Shown piece by piece: positions 39,372-48,098 of a DNA stretch of 64,000 nucleotides (positions are counted from its first letter, which is position 1; every line of letters begins with the position of its first letter). The stretch is from NCBI RefSeq assembly GCF_004799515.1, contig NZ_SSMX01000036.1:1-64000 (forward strand), in the 5' to 3' direction. This DNA comes from Phenylobacterium sp. Its GTDB lineage: Bacteria; Pseudomonadota; Alphaproteobacteria; Caulobacterales; Caulobacteraceae. Position numbers and translations under genes: made by a program. The notes beneath the pieces were generated by a model that saw only the letters and a program-made list of their open reading frames with translations, was not told the DNA's origin and searched no databases.

Positions 39372-39404
39372 TCCCAAGGCCTCCCGAGGCCCTGGTTATC
39401 TGGC

Positions 39405-39617
39405 CTAGTCGTCGGCGCCGCCGGTGAGCCTTCGGGACAGGTCGCCGTAGTAGCCCTGGATCAGGAGTTCGACGGTGTCGCCGCGCTCCTCGGCGGCGAA
39501 GGCCAGCTCCTTGGCCATCTGCACGGCGGCGGACCGGCTGAGGCCGTGTTCGACGGCCTGGCCGTCGGAAAAGACGGTCCAGTCGCCGTCCTTCAGCGTC
39601 ACCGCATATTGCACCAT
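39405..39617 (-). CDS. Small DUF2188-like protein
   Basis: This 70-residue protein has the pattern of DUF2188 and similar tiny domains: a beta-hairpin (YAVTLKDGDWTVFSDGQAVE) then a helix (SRSAAVQMAKELAFAAEERG) and a final strand (VELLIQGYYG). It lies downstream of the nitrile hydratase group on the same strand but is separated from it by 36 bases. The function is unknown. Confidence 0.7.
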   Translation of the reverse strand: MVQYAVTLKDGDWTVFSDGQAVEHGLSRSAAVQMAKELAFAAEERGDTVELLIQGYYGDLSRRLTGGADD

Positions 39618-39653
39618 GCCGGCGAGGTCCTCCGTCCACGCATGAGCGCCGAA

Positions 39654-39998
39654 CTACGGCGAAGGTTCCCCCGTGAGCTCCACGGGTCGTCCGTGTGCGG
39701 TTCGACGATAGGCGTCGGCCCAGGCGGCCTTGCGGGCCGAAAGCTCCGCCGCCGCCGCGAGGCGTTTGCGCACCGCCAGCAGCTCCAGAGTCGCCAGAAG
39801 ATGGTCGTAGTAGCGCGATCCATCGTCGTCGGGCCCCGCTGCCGCCAGCTCCCGCGACAGCTCGTCGGCCCACTCGCGCCAGGTGAAGGCGTCCCGCGCG
39901 TGCAGGGCCAACACCAGGGCGAAGGCCTGCGCCTGCCAGGGCTCGGCGAACACCTGCTCGGTGTCGCGGGACAGGCCGGGGGGATCAGCTACGTTCAA
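39654..39998 (-). CDS. Nitrile hydratase accessory/activator protein
   Basis: This 114-residue protein follows the beta-subunit gene with a 14-base overlap and probably starts at TTG 39998. It contains FAEPWQAQAFALVLALHARD, FTWREWADELSREL and YYDHLLATLELLAVRKRLAA, the pattern of the P14K/NhlE-like activator. That family is related to the N-terminal part of the beta subunit and inserts cobalt and helps cysteine oxidation by alpha-subunit exchange. The start is uncertain because no ATG exists in the right place. Confidence 0.85.
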   Translation of the reverse strand: MNVADPPGLSRDTEQVFAEPWQAQAFALVLALHARDAFTWREWADELSRELAAAGPDDDGSRYYDHLLATLELLAVRKRLAAAAELSARKAAWADAYRRTAHGRPVELTGEPSP

Positions 39999-40635
39999 GA
40001 TAGGGCTCCCAAAGGTCGAGGCGGACGCTGTCCTTGGGATTGGCCGCCTCGCCCCAGAGCTCGCGGGCGGGGAAGCGCACGGTATAGAGCGGCCGCGGAT
40101 CCTCGCCCTGGCCATGGGCGTGGCTGTCCGGGAAAACGTGCGCGCCGTGGGTGGCGACGATGACGCCCTGGCGGCCACGGGCGTAGCGGGGCAGGCGGGT
40201 GTGGCCGTGGGGGTTGAGCTGGCGGGTCTTCACCGTATCGCCGACCGCGAATTGTGGCGCGGCGGCCTCGCGGACATAGGAGCCGGCGCGGCCCATGCGC
40301 TCGGCCACCACGGCGGCGGTGAGCAGGGGCTCGGCCTTCGGCGAATCCGGCGCGGCCTTGCCGGCGGCGATTTCGTGCGGTGTGGCGTGGCCGTGCTTGA
40401 CCAAGAGAGCGCAGAGGGCGGTGAACCACTTCTCGTAGTAGCTCATGGCCAGGTACTGCGGCCCGGGGATCAGCTCGCGCTGGTGGCGGCCCTCGTCGAT
40501 GTTGCGCCGCGTGGGCGAGGCGACGGTCAGGGCGTGGACGCGGGCCTCCCAGGCCGTGTGGAACACCGGCTCGTCCGGCTCGGGAGCGATCGGGCCCAGG
40601 TTCTCCAGGCCGCCCATGTCGTGGACGCCGTTCAC
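39985..40635 (-). CDS. nthB: Nitrile hydratase beta subunit
   Basis: Nitrile hydratase turns nitriles into amides. The 216-residue beta subunit begins [16 protein letters not shown], the hallmark of the family, and contains [17 protein letters not shown]. Its C-terminal SH3-like barrel has [29 protein letters not shown] and [13 protein letters not shown]. The start overlaps the alpha-subunit stop (ATGA), so the subunits are co-translated. Confidence 0.95.
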   Translation of the reverse strand: MNGVHDMGGLENLGPIAPEPDEPVFHTAWEARVHALTVASPTRRNIDEGRHQRELIPGPQYLAMSYYEKWFTALCALLVKHGHATPHEIAAGKAAPDSPKAEPLLTAAVVAERMGRAGSYVREAAAPQFAVGDTVKTRQLNPHGHTRLPRYARGRQGVIVATHGAHVFPDSHAHGQGEDPRPLYTVRFPARELWGEAANPKDSVRLDLWEPYLERS

Positions 40636-41264
40636 AGCAAGGCCGTCCCGATCATGCCGTCGCGGGTGACGAGGGCGGCGAGGGCGGCTTCGTCCAGGCC
40701 CTCGGTTCCCGCCGGCCGTCGCGGGATGACCAGGTAGCGGATCTCGGCGGTGGAATCCCAGACGCGGACCTCGACGTCCTCAGGCAGGTCGGTCCCGAAT
40801 TCGGCGATCACGCCGCGCGGGTCGATCACCGCGCGGGCGCGATAGGGCGCGGACTTGTACCAGACCGGCGGCAGGCCCAGCACCGGCCAGGGGTAGCAGG
40901 AGCACAGGGTGCAGACGACGAGGTTGTGCACGGACGGCGTGTTCTCCACCGCGACCACGTGCTCGCCCTGGCCGCCGGCGTAGCCCAGCTCGGCGATGGC
41001 CACGGTGGCGTCGGCCAGGAGGCGCGTCCGGTAGGCCGGATCGCTCCAGGCGCGGGCCACGACGCGTGCGCCATTGCGCGGGCCGACCTTGTGCTCGAAG
41101 TGGTCGACCAGGGCGTCGAGGGCCGCGGGGTCCACGAGGCCCTTTTCAACCATCAACGATTCCAGCGCCTTGACCCGCAGGGCCATGTCCGACGGCGGCT
41201 CCTGCCCGTGTTCGTGGCCATGCTGGTGAGCGTGATCATGGTCGTGGGGATGGTCGTGCGCCAT
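40632..41264 (-). CDS. nthA: Nitrile hydratase alpha subunit, cobalt type, His-rich N-terminus
   Basis: This subunit holds the catalytic metal. In the 210-residue protein the metal loop reads [14 protein letters not shown] with Cys118, Cys121, Ser122 and Cys123. Thr119 (CTLCSC rather than CSLCSC) is the known marker of cobalt over iron enzymes. The first 20 residues alternate His with other residues: nine His at every odd position from 3 to 19, probably a metal-binding tail. ATG 41264 is chosen because this tail follows it. The gene is first in the nthA-nthB-activator operon. Confidence 0.95.
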   Translation of the reverse strand: MAHDHPHDHDHAHQHGHEHGQEPPSDMALRVKALESLMVEKGLVDPAALDALVDHFEHKVGPRNGARVVARAWSDPAYRTRLLADATVAIAELGYAGGQGEHVVAVENTPSVHNLVVCTLCSCYPWPVLGLPPVWYKSAPYRARAVIDPRGVIAEFGTDLPEDVEVRVWDSTAEIRYLVIPRRPAGTEGLDEAALAALVTRDGMIGTALL

Positions 41265-41362
41265 TTGGGCAAACTGGCCGAGACGCCGCGAAAGGGAAAG
41301 CCCGAGGCGTGACCTGAACCCGATCACCTGCGATGCTTTTTCGAAGCTGGAGGTATTCCGCC

Positions 41363-42001
41363 ATGCCGACGCCGCACCTGATCTACTTCTCCGATCCCAT
41401 GTGCTCGTGGTGCTACGGCTTTTCGCCGGTGATCGAGGAGATCCGCCGCACCTTCGGCCGGGTCCTGCCGGTCCGGGTGGTGATGGGCGGCCTGCGCCCC
41501 GGCACGGAAACCCCGATGACCGATGAGGCGAAGCTGGAGATCGCCGACCATTGGACCCATGTGCACGAGGCGACCGGCCTGCCGTTCGACGGCTCGGGCA
41601 TGTCCGCGCCCGGCTTCATCTACGACACCGACCCGGCGGCGCGCGCCGTGGTGGTGGCCCGCCGCGACGGCGAGGAGATGGCCGGGGCGTTCCTCGCCCG
41701 CACCCAGCGCGCCTTCTACGCCGAGGGCCGTGACGTCACGACGCCCGCGGTGCTGGCGGAGATCGCCGAGGAACTGGGCCTCGACCGCGAGCCCTTCCTG
41801 GCCGCCTGGGCCAGCGAGGAGGCCAAGCAGGAGACCTGGCGCGACTACGCCATCTCCCAGCGCGCCGGGGTCACCGGTTTCCCGACCCTGGTGGCTGGGC
41901 CGAACGAGGCCGGCGTCTACGGCGTGGTGACCCGCGGCTTCGCGCCCGGCGATCAGGTGATCGGCATCCTCAAGGAATGGCTGGAGCGGATCGCGGCCTG
42001 A
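41363..42001 (+). CDS. DsbA-family (FrnE-like) thioredoxin-fold protein
   Basis: This 212-residue protein has a CSWC redox motif (Cys14, Cys17 in [13 protein letters not shown]) and a helical insert, followed by the cis-Pro loop [10 protein letters not shown]. There is no signal peptide, so it should act in the cytoplasm like FrnE or 2-hydroxychromene isomerase relatives. ATG 41363 has GGAGG upstream. It is divergent from nthA with about 98 bases between. A link to nitrile hydratase is unproven. Confidence 0.88.
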   Translation: MPTPHLIYFSDPMCSWCYGFSPVIEEIRRTFGRVLPVRVVMGGLRPGTETPMTDEAKLEIADHWTHVHEATGLPFDGSGMSAPGFIYDTDPAARAVVVARRDGEEMAGAFLARTQRAFYAEGRDVTTPAVLAEIAEELGLDREPFLAAWASEEAKQETWRDYAISQRAGVTGFPTLVAGPNEAGVYGVVTRGFAPGDQVIGILKEWLERIAA

Positions 42002-42035
42002 ACGCGCGCGGGCGCCGCAAGCGTAGGCTGTGAAC

Positions 42036-42059
42036 GTCCGCAATGGGTGGAAAGCGGGC
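42036..42059 (+). repeat. Dispersed intergenic repeat, copy 1
   Basis: GTCCGCAATGGGTGGAAAGC (42036-42055) and the next four bases resemble a short repeat I recall from alphaproteobacterial intergenic regions. A second copy in the same direction lies at 43575, on the other side of the DoxX gene pair; about 18 of 24 bases match between copies. Confidence 0.5.
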
Positions 42060-42548
42060 CTAGACGATCCGAGACCGATTCCGCAGCCGGTCCGCCACGG
42101 CGCGCCAGTTAGGCGACGGCGCCAGCGCGCCCGGCCCATCGCCGGCGACGGCCTGGATGCCGAGCAGCGCAAGCCAGACGAACGGAAGTTCCGAGCCCGC
42201 CGCGGTGAAATAGAAGCCCTTGCGCGCCATCCAGAACTGCGCCGCCCCGGCCATCATGGGCATGGCGTAGAGCGCGACATAGCGGGTCAGAACGCCGGGA
42301 ATCAGCAGCAGAGCGCCTGCGACCTCGGCCGAGAGCACATAGGCTGGGACGATGGGCGGGTAGCCCGCACTTTGAAGATTGTTCCACCAGGCCGCGATCC
42401 CGCCAGGCAAGATGGCGACCTTCCAGTAGAGATGTGCGACGAACAAGCCGCCGAGCAGGAGCCGCAGCAGCAGGGCCTCCGCTTTCGGGGCCGATCTGCG
42501 GGTTTCCATTCGTGTCCCGCCCCAGGCGCCGCCGCTCAGGGGCGTCAC
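42060..42548 (-). CDS. DoxX-family membrane protein
   Basis: This 162-residue protein has four hydrophobic helices and the DoxX pattern (LLLRLLLGGLFVAHLYWKVA; AEVAGALLLIPGVLTRYVAL). DoxX proteins are small membrane proteins, some linked to redox or thiosulfate metabolism; the role here is unknown. GTG 42548 overlaps the upstream stop (GTGA); ATG 42509 is an alternative start 13 residues in. It forms a two-gene unit with the exported protein upstream. Confidence 0.82.
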   Translation of the reverse strand: MTPLSGGAWGGTRMETRRSAPKAEALLLRLLLGGLFVAHLYWKVAILPGGIAAWWNNLQSAGYPPIVPAYVLSAEVAGALLLIPGVLTRYVALYAMPMMAGAAQFWMARKGFYFTAAGSELPFVWLALLGIQAVAGDGPGALAPSPNWRAVADRLRNRSRIV

Positions 42549-43528
42549 CTGGACGAACTCTTCTGCGCCCGCTCGACGGCGCGCGCTCCGGCCAGGACGT
42601 TGGTCATGGCGTAGTTTCCCTCATGACAGGCGAACTCGTAGAGCGCCGCATCGCTCGCGACGAACGCCATCTCCGCCCGCCAGGGGCGGGCGAAGATCGT
42701 GGGGTCGTCCACGGTGAATTCATATTTCAGCGCGCCGGGCGCGACACGCGTGAATCGCTCGACGACCCTCGCCCCAGCCGTGAAGAAAAACGGCGCCTGG
42801 CTCAACGGTGCATCAGCTCGCAGGTTGGTGGTTTCCACCACCAGGGTTTCCTTCTCCCAATGACCGATGGAGTCGCCAGACCAGGACCTGATCTGGGCAG
42901 GCAGATGCGCCGCGCCGATCCGGATGATCCGCAATTCGCTGTTGTTCTCCGCCATGATCGCGATCTGGTCGCGGGTCTGCACAAATCGATAGTTCGCGTT
43001 GTAGGGGGCGTTCAGCATCACCGGTCCCATGGCGCCCCAGCTGGGCAACAGGCAGCGGTCTCCCGCCACCGGCCGCGACTCAGGCCCGTCGAAGGAGTCG
43101 ATCTGGGCTTTGTCGAACACGGCGCGTCGGCGTTTGCCCTCGGCTGCGTAGGGCAACTGGCCGTCGTCCGGGTCGACCAGCCACGAGCTCCGAAACTCGC
43201 CGCCCACTCGGGCCAAGTGCGCCCCGTCCCACCACTCGCTCTCTGTTCCGCCGACGTTCGCCGCTGTGCTTGGCGGCGAGTATCCGGTCGTCAGCTTGCG
43301 CTCCGCTTCCGCCACATCCGCGGGCCGGACCACGAGGGGCAATAGCCCTGCCGGGCGTTGCAGCCGCGTGAGCGCATTGTTGTTCCACACCCCATTCAGG
43401 TCGGGCGCGCCGTAGACATTTCGAGGGCTGCGATAGGCTTGGCGCTCGGCGGCGGCGGCGGCCGACAGACCTTGCAGGTTGGCCAAGGACAACACGCACA
43501 GCGCGCAGCCAATCAGCTTCAGATCCAT
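42545..43528 (-). CDS. Exported protein of unknown function
   Basis: This 327-residue protein has a signal peptide (LIGCALCVLSLANLQGLSAA). The mature part has the conserved pattern PDLNGVWNN near the start, then WSGDSIGHWEKETLVVETTN, VERFTRVAPGALKYEFTVDD and FARPWRAEM. I recognise this as a widespread secreted family of proteobacteria and acidobacteria with no assigned function. The stop overlaps the DoxX start. The gene looks somewhat less GC-rich than its neighbours and is bracketed by short repeats. Confidence 0.8.
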   Translation of the reverse strand: MDLKLIGCALCVLSLANLQGLSAAAAAERQAYRSPRNVYGAPDLNGVWNNNALTRLQRPAGLLPLVVRPADVAEAERKLTTGYSPPSTAANVGGTESEWWDGAHLARVGGEFRSSWLVDPDDGQLPYAAEGKRRRAVFDKAQIDSFDGPESRPVAGDRCLLPSWGAMGPVMLNAPYNANYRFVQTRDQIAIMAENNSELRIIRIGAAHLPAQIRSWSGDSIGHWEKETLVVETTNLRADAPLSQAPFFFTAGARVVERFTRVAPGALKYEFTVDDPTIFARPWRAEMAFVASDAALYEFACHEGNYAMTNVLAGARAVERAQKSSSR

Positions 43529-43574
43529 GCTTCGACGCCCCCGGGCGCCTCACGGTAGGCGGACTCTCCCAAAA

Positions 43575-43600
43575 GTCTACAATGGGTCGTAAGCCGACAT
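43575..43600 (+). repeat. Dispersed intergenic repeat, copy 2
   Basis: GTCTACAATGGGTCGTAAGC (43575-43594) then CGACAT is a second, diverged copy of the element at 42036-42059. It lies in the 119-base gap between the exported-protein start and the eutC stop. Together the two copies bracket the DoxX unit. Confidence 0.5.
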
Positions 43601-43647
43601 CGGCGTTGCGCCGACGAATGACCTCGTCAGGTTTATGAGCAAGAACC

Positions 43648-44397
43648 CTAGCTTAGCCGAGGCCCCGTCTCCTCGCCGGCGACCTGACGGTCCTTGAGGT
43701 CGACGCCGGTGAAGCCCAGCCGCCGGGCTTCACCCAACAGCCAGGCGATGGTCTCGGCCGCCTCGCCGGGCGCCAGCCCGCCGGGGCTGCGGATGTTCGA
43801 GACGCAGTTGCGTTCGCTGTCCAACCGCCCTGGTCGCGGATCGAAGGTGATGTAGGCGCCCAAGCTGTCGGCGGCGCTCAGGCCCGGACGCTCGCCGATC
43901 AGCACCACGACCAGCCGCGCGCCCAGCGCTTCGCCGATGGGGTCGCCGATCGCCACGCGGCCCTGCCGGGCGATGACCACGGGCGCGATCCTCCAGCCCA
44001 TCAGGCGCGATTGGAGCACGGCGATCACCGGCGCCGCATGGGCCTGGACGGCGGTGGCCGAAAGCCCGTCAGCGGCGACGATGGCCAGGTCCCAGTCGCC
44101 GTGCGGCAGGCCGGGCGTGGCGTCATCCAGCCGCCGGCCGAGCCCCGGATCGGCGAGGTAGGCCGCGCGGTCCGCGGCGGCGGAGGCGACCCGCAGCACC
44201 GGCCCCTCGATCCGCGCGGCCAGGGCCTCGACATCCAGGGCGGCATGGACGGCGTCGCGGGCGCGGGCGTGGGCGAGCTGAAAGGCCAGCATGGGCGCGG
44301 TCGGCAGGCCCTGGCCGGCGCGGCCCAGGCCGACGCGGGCCGGCGTCGCCGCGCGCAAGGGGGCGAACGGGTCGCGTGGGACCGGCGCATCAGCCAT
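43648..44397 (-). CDS. eutC: Ethanolamine ammonia-lyase small subunit
   Basis: EutC pairs with EutB to split ethanolamine into acetaldehyde and ammonia using adenosylcobalamin. The 249-residue protein contains ATPARVGLGRAGQGLPT, QLAHARARDAVH, VIVAADGLSATAV-like DLAIVAADGLSATAVQAHAA, IGERPGLSAADSLGAYITF and RNCVSNIR, all family landmarks. ATG 44397 overlaps the eutB stop by 8 bases. No microcompartment genes are present, so ethanolamine use is the cytosolic type. Confidence 0.96.
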   Translation of the reverse strand: MADAPVPRDPFAPLRAATPARVGLGRAGQGLPTAPMLAFQLAHARARDAVHAALDVEALAARIEGPVLRVASAAADRAAYLADPGLGRRLDDATPGLPHGDWDLAIVAADGLSATAVQAHAAPVIAVLQSRLMGWRIAPVVIARQGRVAIGDPIGEALGARLVVVLIGERPGLSAADSLGAYITFDPRPGRLDSERNCVSNIRSPGGLAPGEAAETIAWLLGEARRLGFTGVDLKDRQVAGEETGPRLS

Positions 44398-45784
44398 CGC
44401 CGAGGTGCTCCAGCAGCCGCCCTTGGGCCAGCCGGGCCTGCGGCGTCTCGGCGATGCGGCCGGCCGCATCCAGCAACCCCATCCGTTCGAGCCAGGCCTC
44501 GAACTCCGGCGCGGAGCGCAGGCCCAGCACCTCGCGCACATAGAGGGCGTCGTGGAAGCTGGTGCTCTGGTAGTTCAGCATCACGTCGTCGGCGCCAGGC
44601 ACCCCCATGACGAAGTTGACGCCGGCGACGCCCAGCAGGGTCAGGAGATCGTCCATGTCGTCCTGATCGGCGGCGGCATGGTTGGTGTAGCAGACGTCCA
44701 CGCCCATCGGCAGACCGAGCAGCTTGCCGCAGAAGTGGTCCTCCAGCCCGGCGCGGGCGATCTGCTTGCCGTCGAACAGGTACTCCGGCCCGATGAAGCC
44801 CACGACGGTGTTGACCAGCAGCGGGCGGAACGGGCGGGCCACCGCGTAGGCGCGGGCCTCCAGGGTCTGCTGGTCGACGCCATGGTGCGCCCCAGCGGAG
44901 AACGCCGAGCCCTGGCCGGTCTCGAAGTACATGACGTTGTCGCCCAGCGGGTTGCGGCCGAGCGCCAGGGTTGCGTCGTGCGCCTCGCGCAGCAGGGCCA
45001 GGTCGACGCCGAAGCCCCGGTTGGCGGCCTCCGTGCCGGCGATCGACTGGAAGGTCAGGTCGACCGGCGCGCCCAGCGCGATCAGCTCCAGCGTGTTGGT
45101 GACGTGGGTCAGGACGCAGCTCTGGGTCGGGATCTCCAGCCGCTGGCGCAGGTCGTCGATCAGCTCCAGGAGGGTGCGGGCGGTTTCGATATTGTCGGTG
45201 GCGGGGTTGATCCCGATCACCGCGTCGCCACAGCCCATCAGGAGGCCGTCCAGGATCGAGGCGGCGACGCCGCGCGGGTCGTCGGTGGCGTGGTTCGGCT
45301 GCAGGCGCACGGCCAGGCGGCCGGGCAAGCCGAGGGTGGCGCGGAAGGCGCTCACGACCCTGATCTTGCGCGCCACGGCGATCAGGTCCTGGTTGCGCAT
45401 CAGCTTGCTGACCGCCGCGGCCATCTCCGGGGTGACGCCGGGGGCGAGGGCGGCCAGCCGCTCGCCGGTCGTGTCGTTGGAAAGCAGCCAGTCGCGAAAG
45501 CCGCCGACGGTCAGGTGGGCGATGGGCGCGAAGGCCTGCGCATCGTGGCTGTCGACGATCAGCCGCGTGACCTCGTCGGCCTCGTAGGGAACGACCAGGT
45601 CTTCGAGCAGGGCCTTCAGCGGCAGGTCCGCCAGGGCGTAGCGCGCCGCCACCCGCTGCTCGGCGCTCGCGGCGGCCAGGCCTGCGAGCTGGTCGCCGGA
45701 GCGGAACGGCGCCGCCGCCGCCAGCAGGGCCTTCAGGTCCGCGAAGCTGTGGCGCGTTCCGCCGAGGTCGCAGACGTAGGCCAT
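44390..45784 (-). CDS. eutB: Ethanolamine ammonia-lyase large subunit
   Basis: EutB is the catalytic TIM-barrel subunit that binds ethanolamine. The 464-residue protein shows YEADEVTRLIVDSHD, LMRNQDLIAVARKIRVV, RLQPNHATDDPRGV, DAVIGINPATDN and the late block VCYTNHAAADQDDMDDLLTL. All are typical, and the length is normal. It is 4 bases downstream of an M20 peptidase gene and coupled to eutC. Confidence 0.96.
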   Translation of the reverse strand: MAYVCDLGGTRHSFADLKALLAAAAPFRSGDQLAGLAAASAEQRVAARYALADLPLKALLEDLVVPYEADEVTRLIVDSHDAQAFAPIAHLTVGGFRDWLLSNDTTGERLAALAPGVTPEMAAAVSKLMRNQDLIAVARKIRVVSAFRATLGLPGRLAVRLQPNHATDDPRGVAASILDGLLMGCGDAVIGINPATDNIETARTLLELIDDLRQRLEIPTQSCVLTHVTNTLELIALGAPVDLTFQSIAGTEAANRGFGVDLALLREAHDATLALGRNPLGDNVMYFETGQGSAFSAGAHHGVDQQTLEARAYAVARPFRPLLVNTVVGFIGPEYLFDGKQIARAGLEDHFCGKLLGLPMGVDVCYTNHAAADQDDMDDLLTLLGVAGVNFVMGVPGADDVMLNYQSTSFHDALYVREVLGLRSAPEFEAWLERMGLLDAAGRIAETPQARLAQGRLLEHLGDG

Positions 45785-45788
45785 GGGC

Positions 45789-47042
45789 TCATTTCAAGCG
45801 CGGCGGCGGCTGATGGCCGAGGTCCTGGATCAGCTTGGTCAGCAGATAGAGCCGCGGCGCCACGGAATCGAGCAGCAGGTACTCGCTGGCCGAGTGGAAG
45901 CCGCCCGCCGCCGGGCCCAGGCCGTCGAGGGCCGGGATGCCGGACTCGTAGGCCAGCGCGCTCTCCGAGGCGCCGCCGTTGCCGCCGCGGGTGATGGTCT
46001 TGCCGATCCCGGCGTAGATCGCCTCGGCCTTGGCGGCCAGCGCCTGGGTGCCGGGATTCTCCGCGAGCGGCGGGAAGGACGGCTCGCGGCTGACCGTGAC
46101 CTTGGTGTCGGGGATCAGCGTGGTCGCCGCGTTCTTCTGCAGGGTCGCGAAGACGTTCTCGAGGTCGGCTTTGTCGCGCACCCTCACGTTCAGGGTGGCC
46201 GAGGCGACGTCGGGGATGATGTTGGCGCGCGTGCCGGCCTGCATCAGGGTCAGGTTGACGGTCAGGCCGTCGCCGGTCTTCGGGAACACCTCGTCGGCCT
46301 TGAGCTGGTGGATCAGCTCCTCGGCGGCGTTGCGGCCTTCCTGCGGCGCGATGCCGGCGTGGGCGGCGCGGCCGGCGACGCTGATCTGGAAGCTGGCCGA
46401 ACCCTTGCGCCAGACGGTCATCACGTCGGGCGTGTCGCCGGGCTCCATGTTCAGCTCGACGTCGGCGTCCTTGACCAGCTTGTCGATCAGCTGGCGCGTC
46501 CCGGGCGAGCCCCGCTCCTCCGACGTCTCGATCAGGAAGACGATCTGCTTGAAGTCCTTGAAGCCCTGATCGTGCAGGATCGTGAGCGCCGTGACGCCTT
46601 CCACGACGCCGCCCTTTTCGTCGGAGACGCCGGGGCCGTAGGCCTTATCGGCGTCCATGCGGAAGGGACGCTTGGCTGCCGTGCCCGGCTCGAAGACGGT
46701 GTCGATGTGGCCGATCAGGAGGACGCGGCCCTTGCCGGTCCCGGTCAGGGTGGCGACGGTGTTCTCCGGCAGGCCGTCAGCCTCGGCCTTCACGCTCTCG
46801 ATGGAGAAGCCCAGCGCCTTCAGCCGCTCGGAGAGGATGGCGGCGATCTTGCGCCCGCCGGCCACATCGCCGGTGCCGGAATCGATGTCGACCACCTGCT
46901 CCAACAGCTTCAGCTCACCCGGCTTGGCGGCCTCGACGGCGGCCCAGACCTTGGCGTCCTTGGGCGCGGCGGCCGGCGCCGCGAAGGCGGGCAGGGCCAG
47001 GAGGCCGGCGGCGCCGGCGAGCATGATGGTCTTCAAACGCAT
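45789..47042 (-). CDS. M20 family metallopeptidase, exported
   Basis: This carboxypeptidase-like enzyme of the glutamate carboxypeptidase (CPG2) group has 417 residues. A signal peptide (MLAGAAGLLALPAFA, then APAAA) precedes a di-zinc catalytic domain with LLIGHIDTVF (Zn His), GPGVSDEKGG (bridging Asp), ETSEERGSPG (catalytic Glu and Zn Glu) and NMEPGD. A dimerisation domain occupies about residues 205-315, and the final Zn His is in GGFHSASEY. It is first in the operon with eutBC, possibly supplying amino compounds, but the substrate is unknown. Confidence 0.88.
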   Translation of the reverse strand: MRLKTIMLAGAAGLLALPAFAAPAAAPKDAKVWAAVEAAKPGELKLLEQVVDIDSGTGDVAGGRKIAAILSERLKALGFSIESVKAEADGLPENTVATLTGTGKGRVLLIGHIDTVFEPGTAAKRPFRMDADKAYGPGVSDEKGGVVEGVTALTILHDQGFKDFKQIVFLIETSEERGSPGTRQLIDKLVKDADVELNMEPGDTPDVMTVWRKGSASFQISVAGRAAHAGIAPQEGRNAAEELIHQLKADEVFPKTGDGLTVNLTLMQAGTRANIIPDVASATLNVRVRDKADLENVFATLQKNAATTLIPDTKVTVSREPSFPPLAENPGTQALAAKAEAIYAGIGKTITRGGNGGASESALAYESGIPALDGLGPAAGGFHSASEYLLLDSVAPRLYLLTKLIQDLGHQPPPRLK

Positions 47043-47218
47043 GAGGTCCCCCGCAACTGAACGGCCGTCACCATGGCGGGCTCAGCGCACGGATCAAGGG
47101 GCCAATGTGTCCGCGCGCTCACGCCGCCTTGCGCCCCAGGGCGCGGCACGCGATATCCTAGGGGTTGAGCGGGCCATCGGCAGGCCTGCCCTTGAGCTTC
47201 CAAGAAGGACTTCCCCCT

Positions 47219-47833
47219 ATGCGTGACCCTGTCACCACCGCGCTGGGCCTCGTGCCGATGGTCGTCGAACAGACGAGCCGTGGCGAGCGCGCCTACGACA
47301 TCTTCTCCCGCCTCCTGAAGGACCGGATCGTCTTCCTGGCCGGCCCGGTCGAGGACGGCATGGCGGCGCTGATCTGCGCCCAGCTGCTCCACCTGGAGGC
47401 CGAGAACCCGAAGAAAGAGATCCAGATGTACATCAACTCGCCGGGCGGCGTGGTGACCTCCGGCCTCGCGATCTACGACACCATGCAGTACATCAAGAGC
47501 CCGGTGATCACCCTGTGCCTGGGCATGGCGGCCTCCATGGGCTCGTTCCTGCTGATGGCCGGCGAGCCCGGCCAGCGGATCGCCCTGCCGAACTCGCGGA
47601 TCATGGTGCACCAGCCCTCGGGCGGCTTCTCCGGCAAGGCCAGCGACATCGAACGCCATGCCGAGGACATCATCAAGACCAAGCGGCGCCTGAACGAACT
47701 CTACGCCAAGCACACCGGCAAGAGCGTCGAGGAGGTCGAGGAGACGCTCGACCGCGACTACTTCATGAGCGCCGAGGAAGCCAAAGACTGGGGCATCGTC
47801 GACCACGTCTGGGAAAAGCGCGAGAGCGAGTAG
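47219..47833 (+). CDS. clpP: ATP-dependent Clp protease proteolytic subunit
   Basis: ClpP is the barrel peptidase fed by ClpX and ClpA. The 204-residue protein has the catalytic triad Ser106 (GMAASMGSF), His131 (MVHQPSGG) and Asp180 (LDRDYFMS). The start ATG 47219 gives the usual N-terminal length. In Caulobacter, ClpXP degrades CtrA and drives the cell cycle. The gene stands as in Caulobacter: clpP, cicA on the other strand, then clpX. Confidence 0.97.
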   Translation: MRDPVTTALGLVPMVVEQTSRGERAYDIFSRLLKDRIVFLAGPVEDGMAALICAQLLHLEAENPKKEIQMYINSPGGVVTSGLAIYDTMQYIKSPVITLCLGMAASMGSFLLMAGEPGQRIALPNSRIMVHQPSGGFSGKASDIERHAEDIIKTKRRLNELYAKHTGKSVEEVEETLDRDYFMSAEEAKDWGIVDHVWEKRESE

Positions 47834-47836
47834 GCC

Positions 47837-48085
47837 TCAAGGCTCCAGCCGGGCGCGGGCGGCGGCCATCAGCGCCGCCTGTCCCGATGGCTCGGTGACG
47901 TCCAGGCGCTCGTCCGGATCGCTGATATCGGCGAACATTCCCCTGGGGTCTTCGTGGAAATGCAGGAAGGCGCGGGACTTGCGGTAGAAGACCCCGCGCT
48001 TCTTCTCCACGAGGCCGGGCAGGGTGCGGAGCTGGACCAAGAGGTCCTCGATCCGGTCCAGGTCCTGGTCGCGGGCGTGCCTCAC
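47837..48085 (-). CDS. Small conserved protein between clpP and cicA
   Basis: This 82-residue protein contains EKKRGVFYRKSRAFLHFHED and MFADISDPDERLDVTEPSGQ, a pattern I recall from small conserved bacterial proteins of unknown role. It starts at GTG 48085, 13 bases after the cicA stop, so the two are probably one transcript. Its stop is 3 bases from the clpP stop on the other strand. Confidence 0.78.
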   Translation of the reverse strand: MRHARDQDLDRIEDLLVQLRTLPGLVEKKRGVFYRKSRAFLHFHEDPRGMFADISDPDERLDVTEPSGQAALMAAARARLEP

Positions 48086-48098
48086 GTGACGTTGGCCC

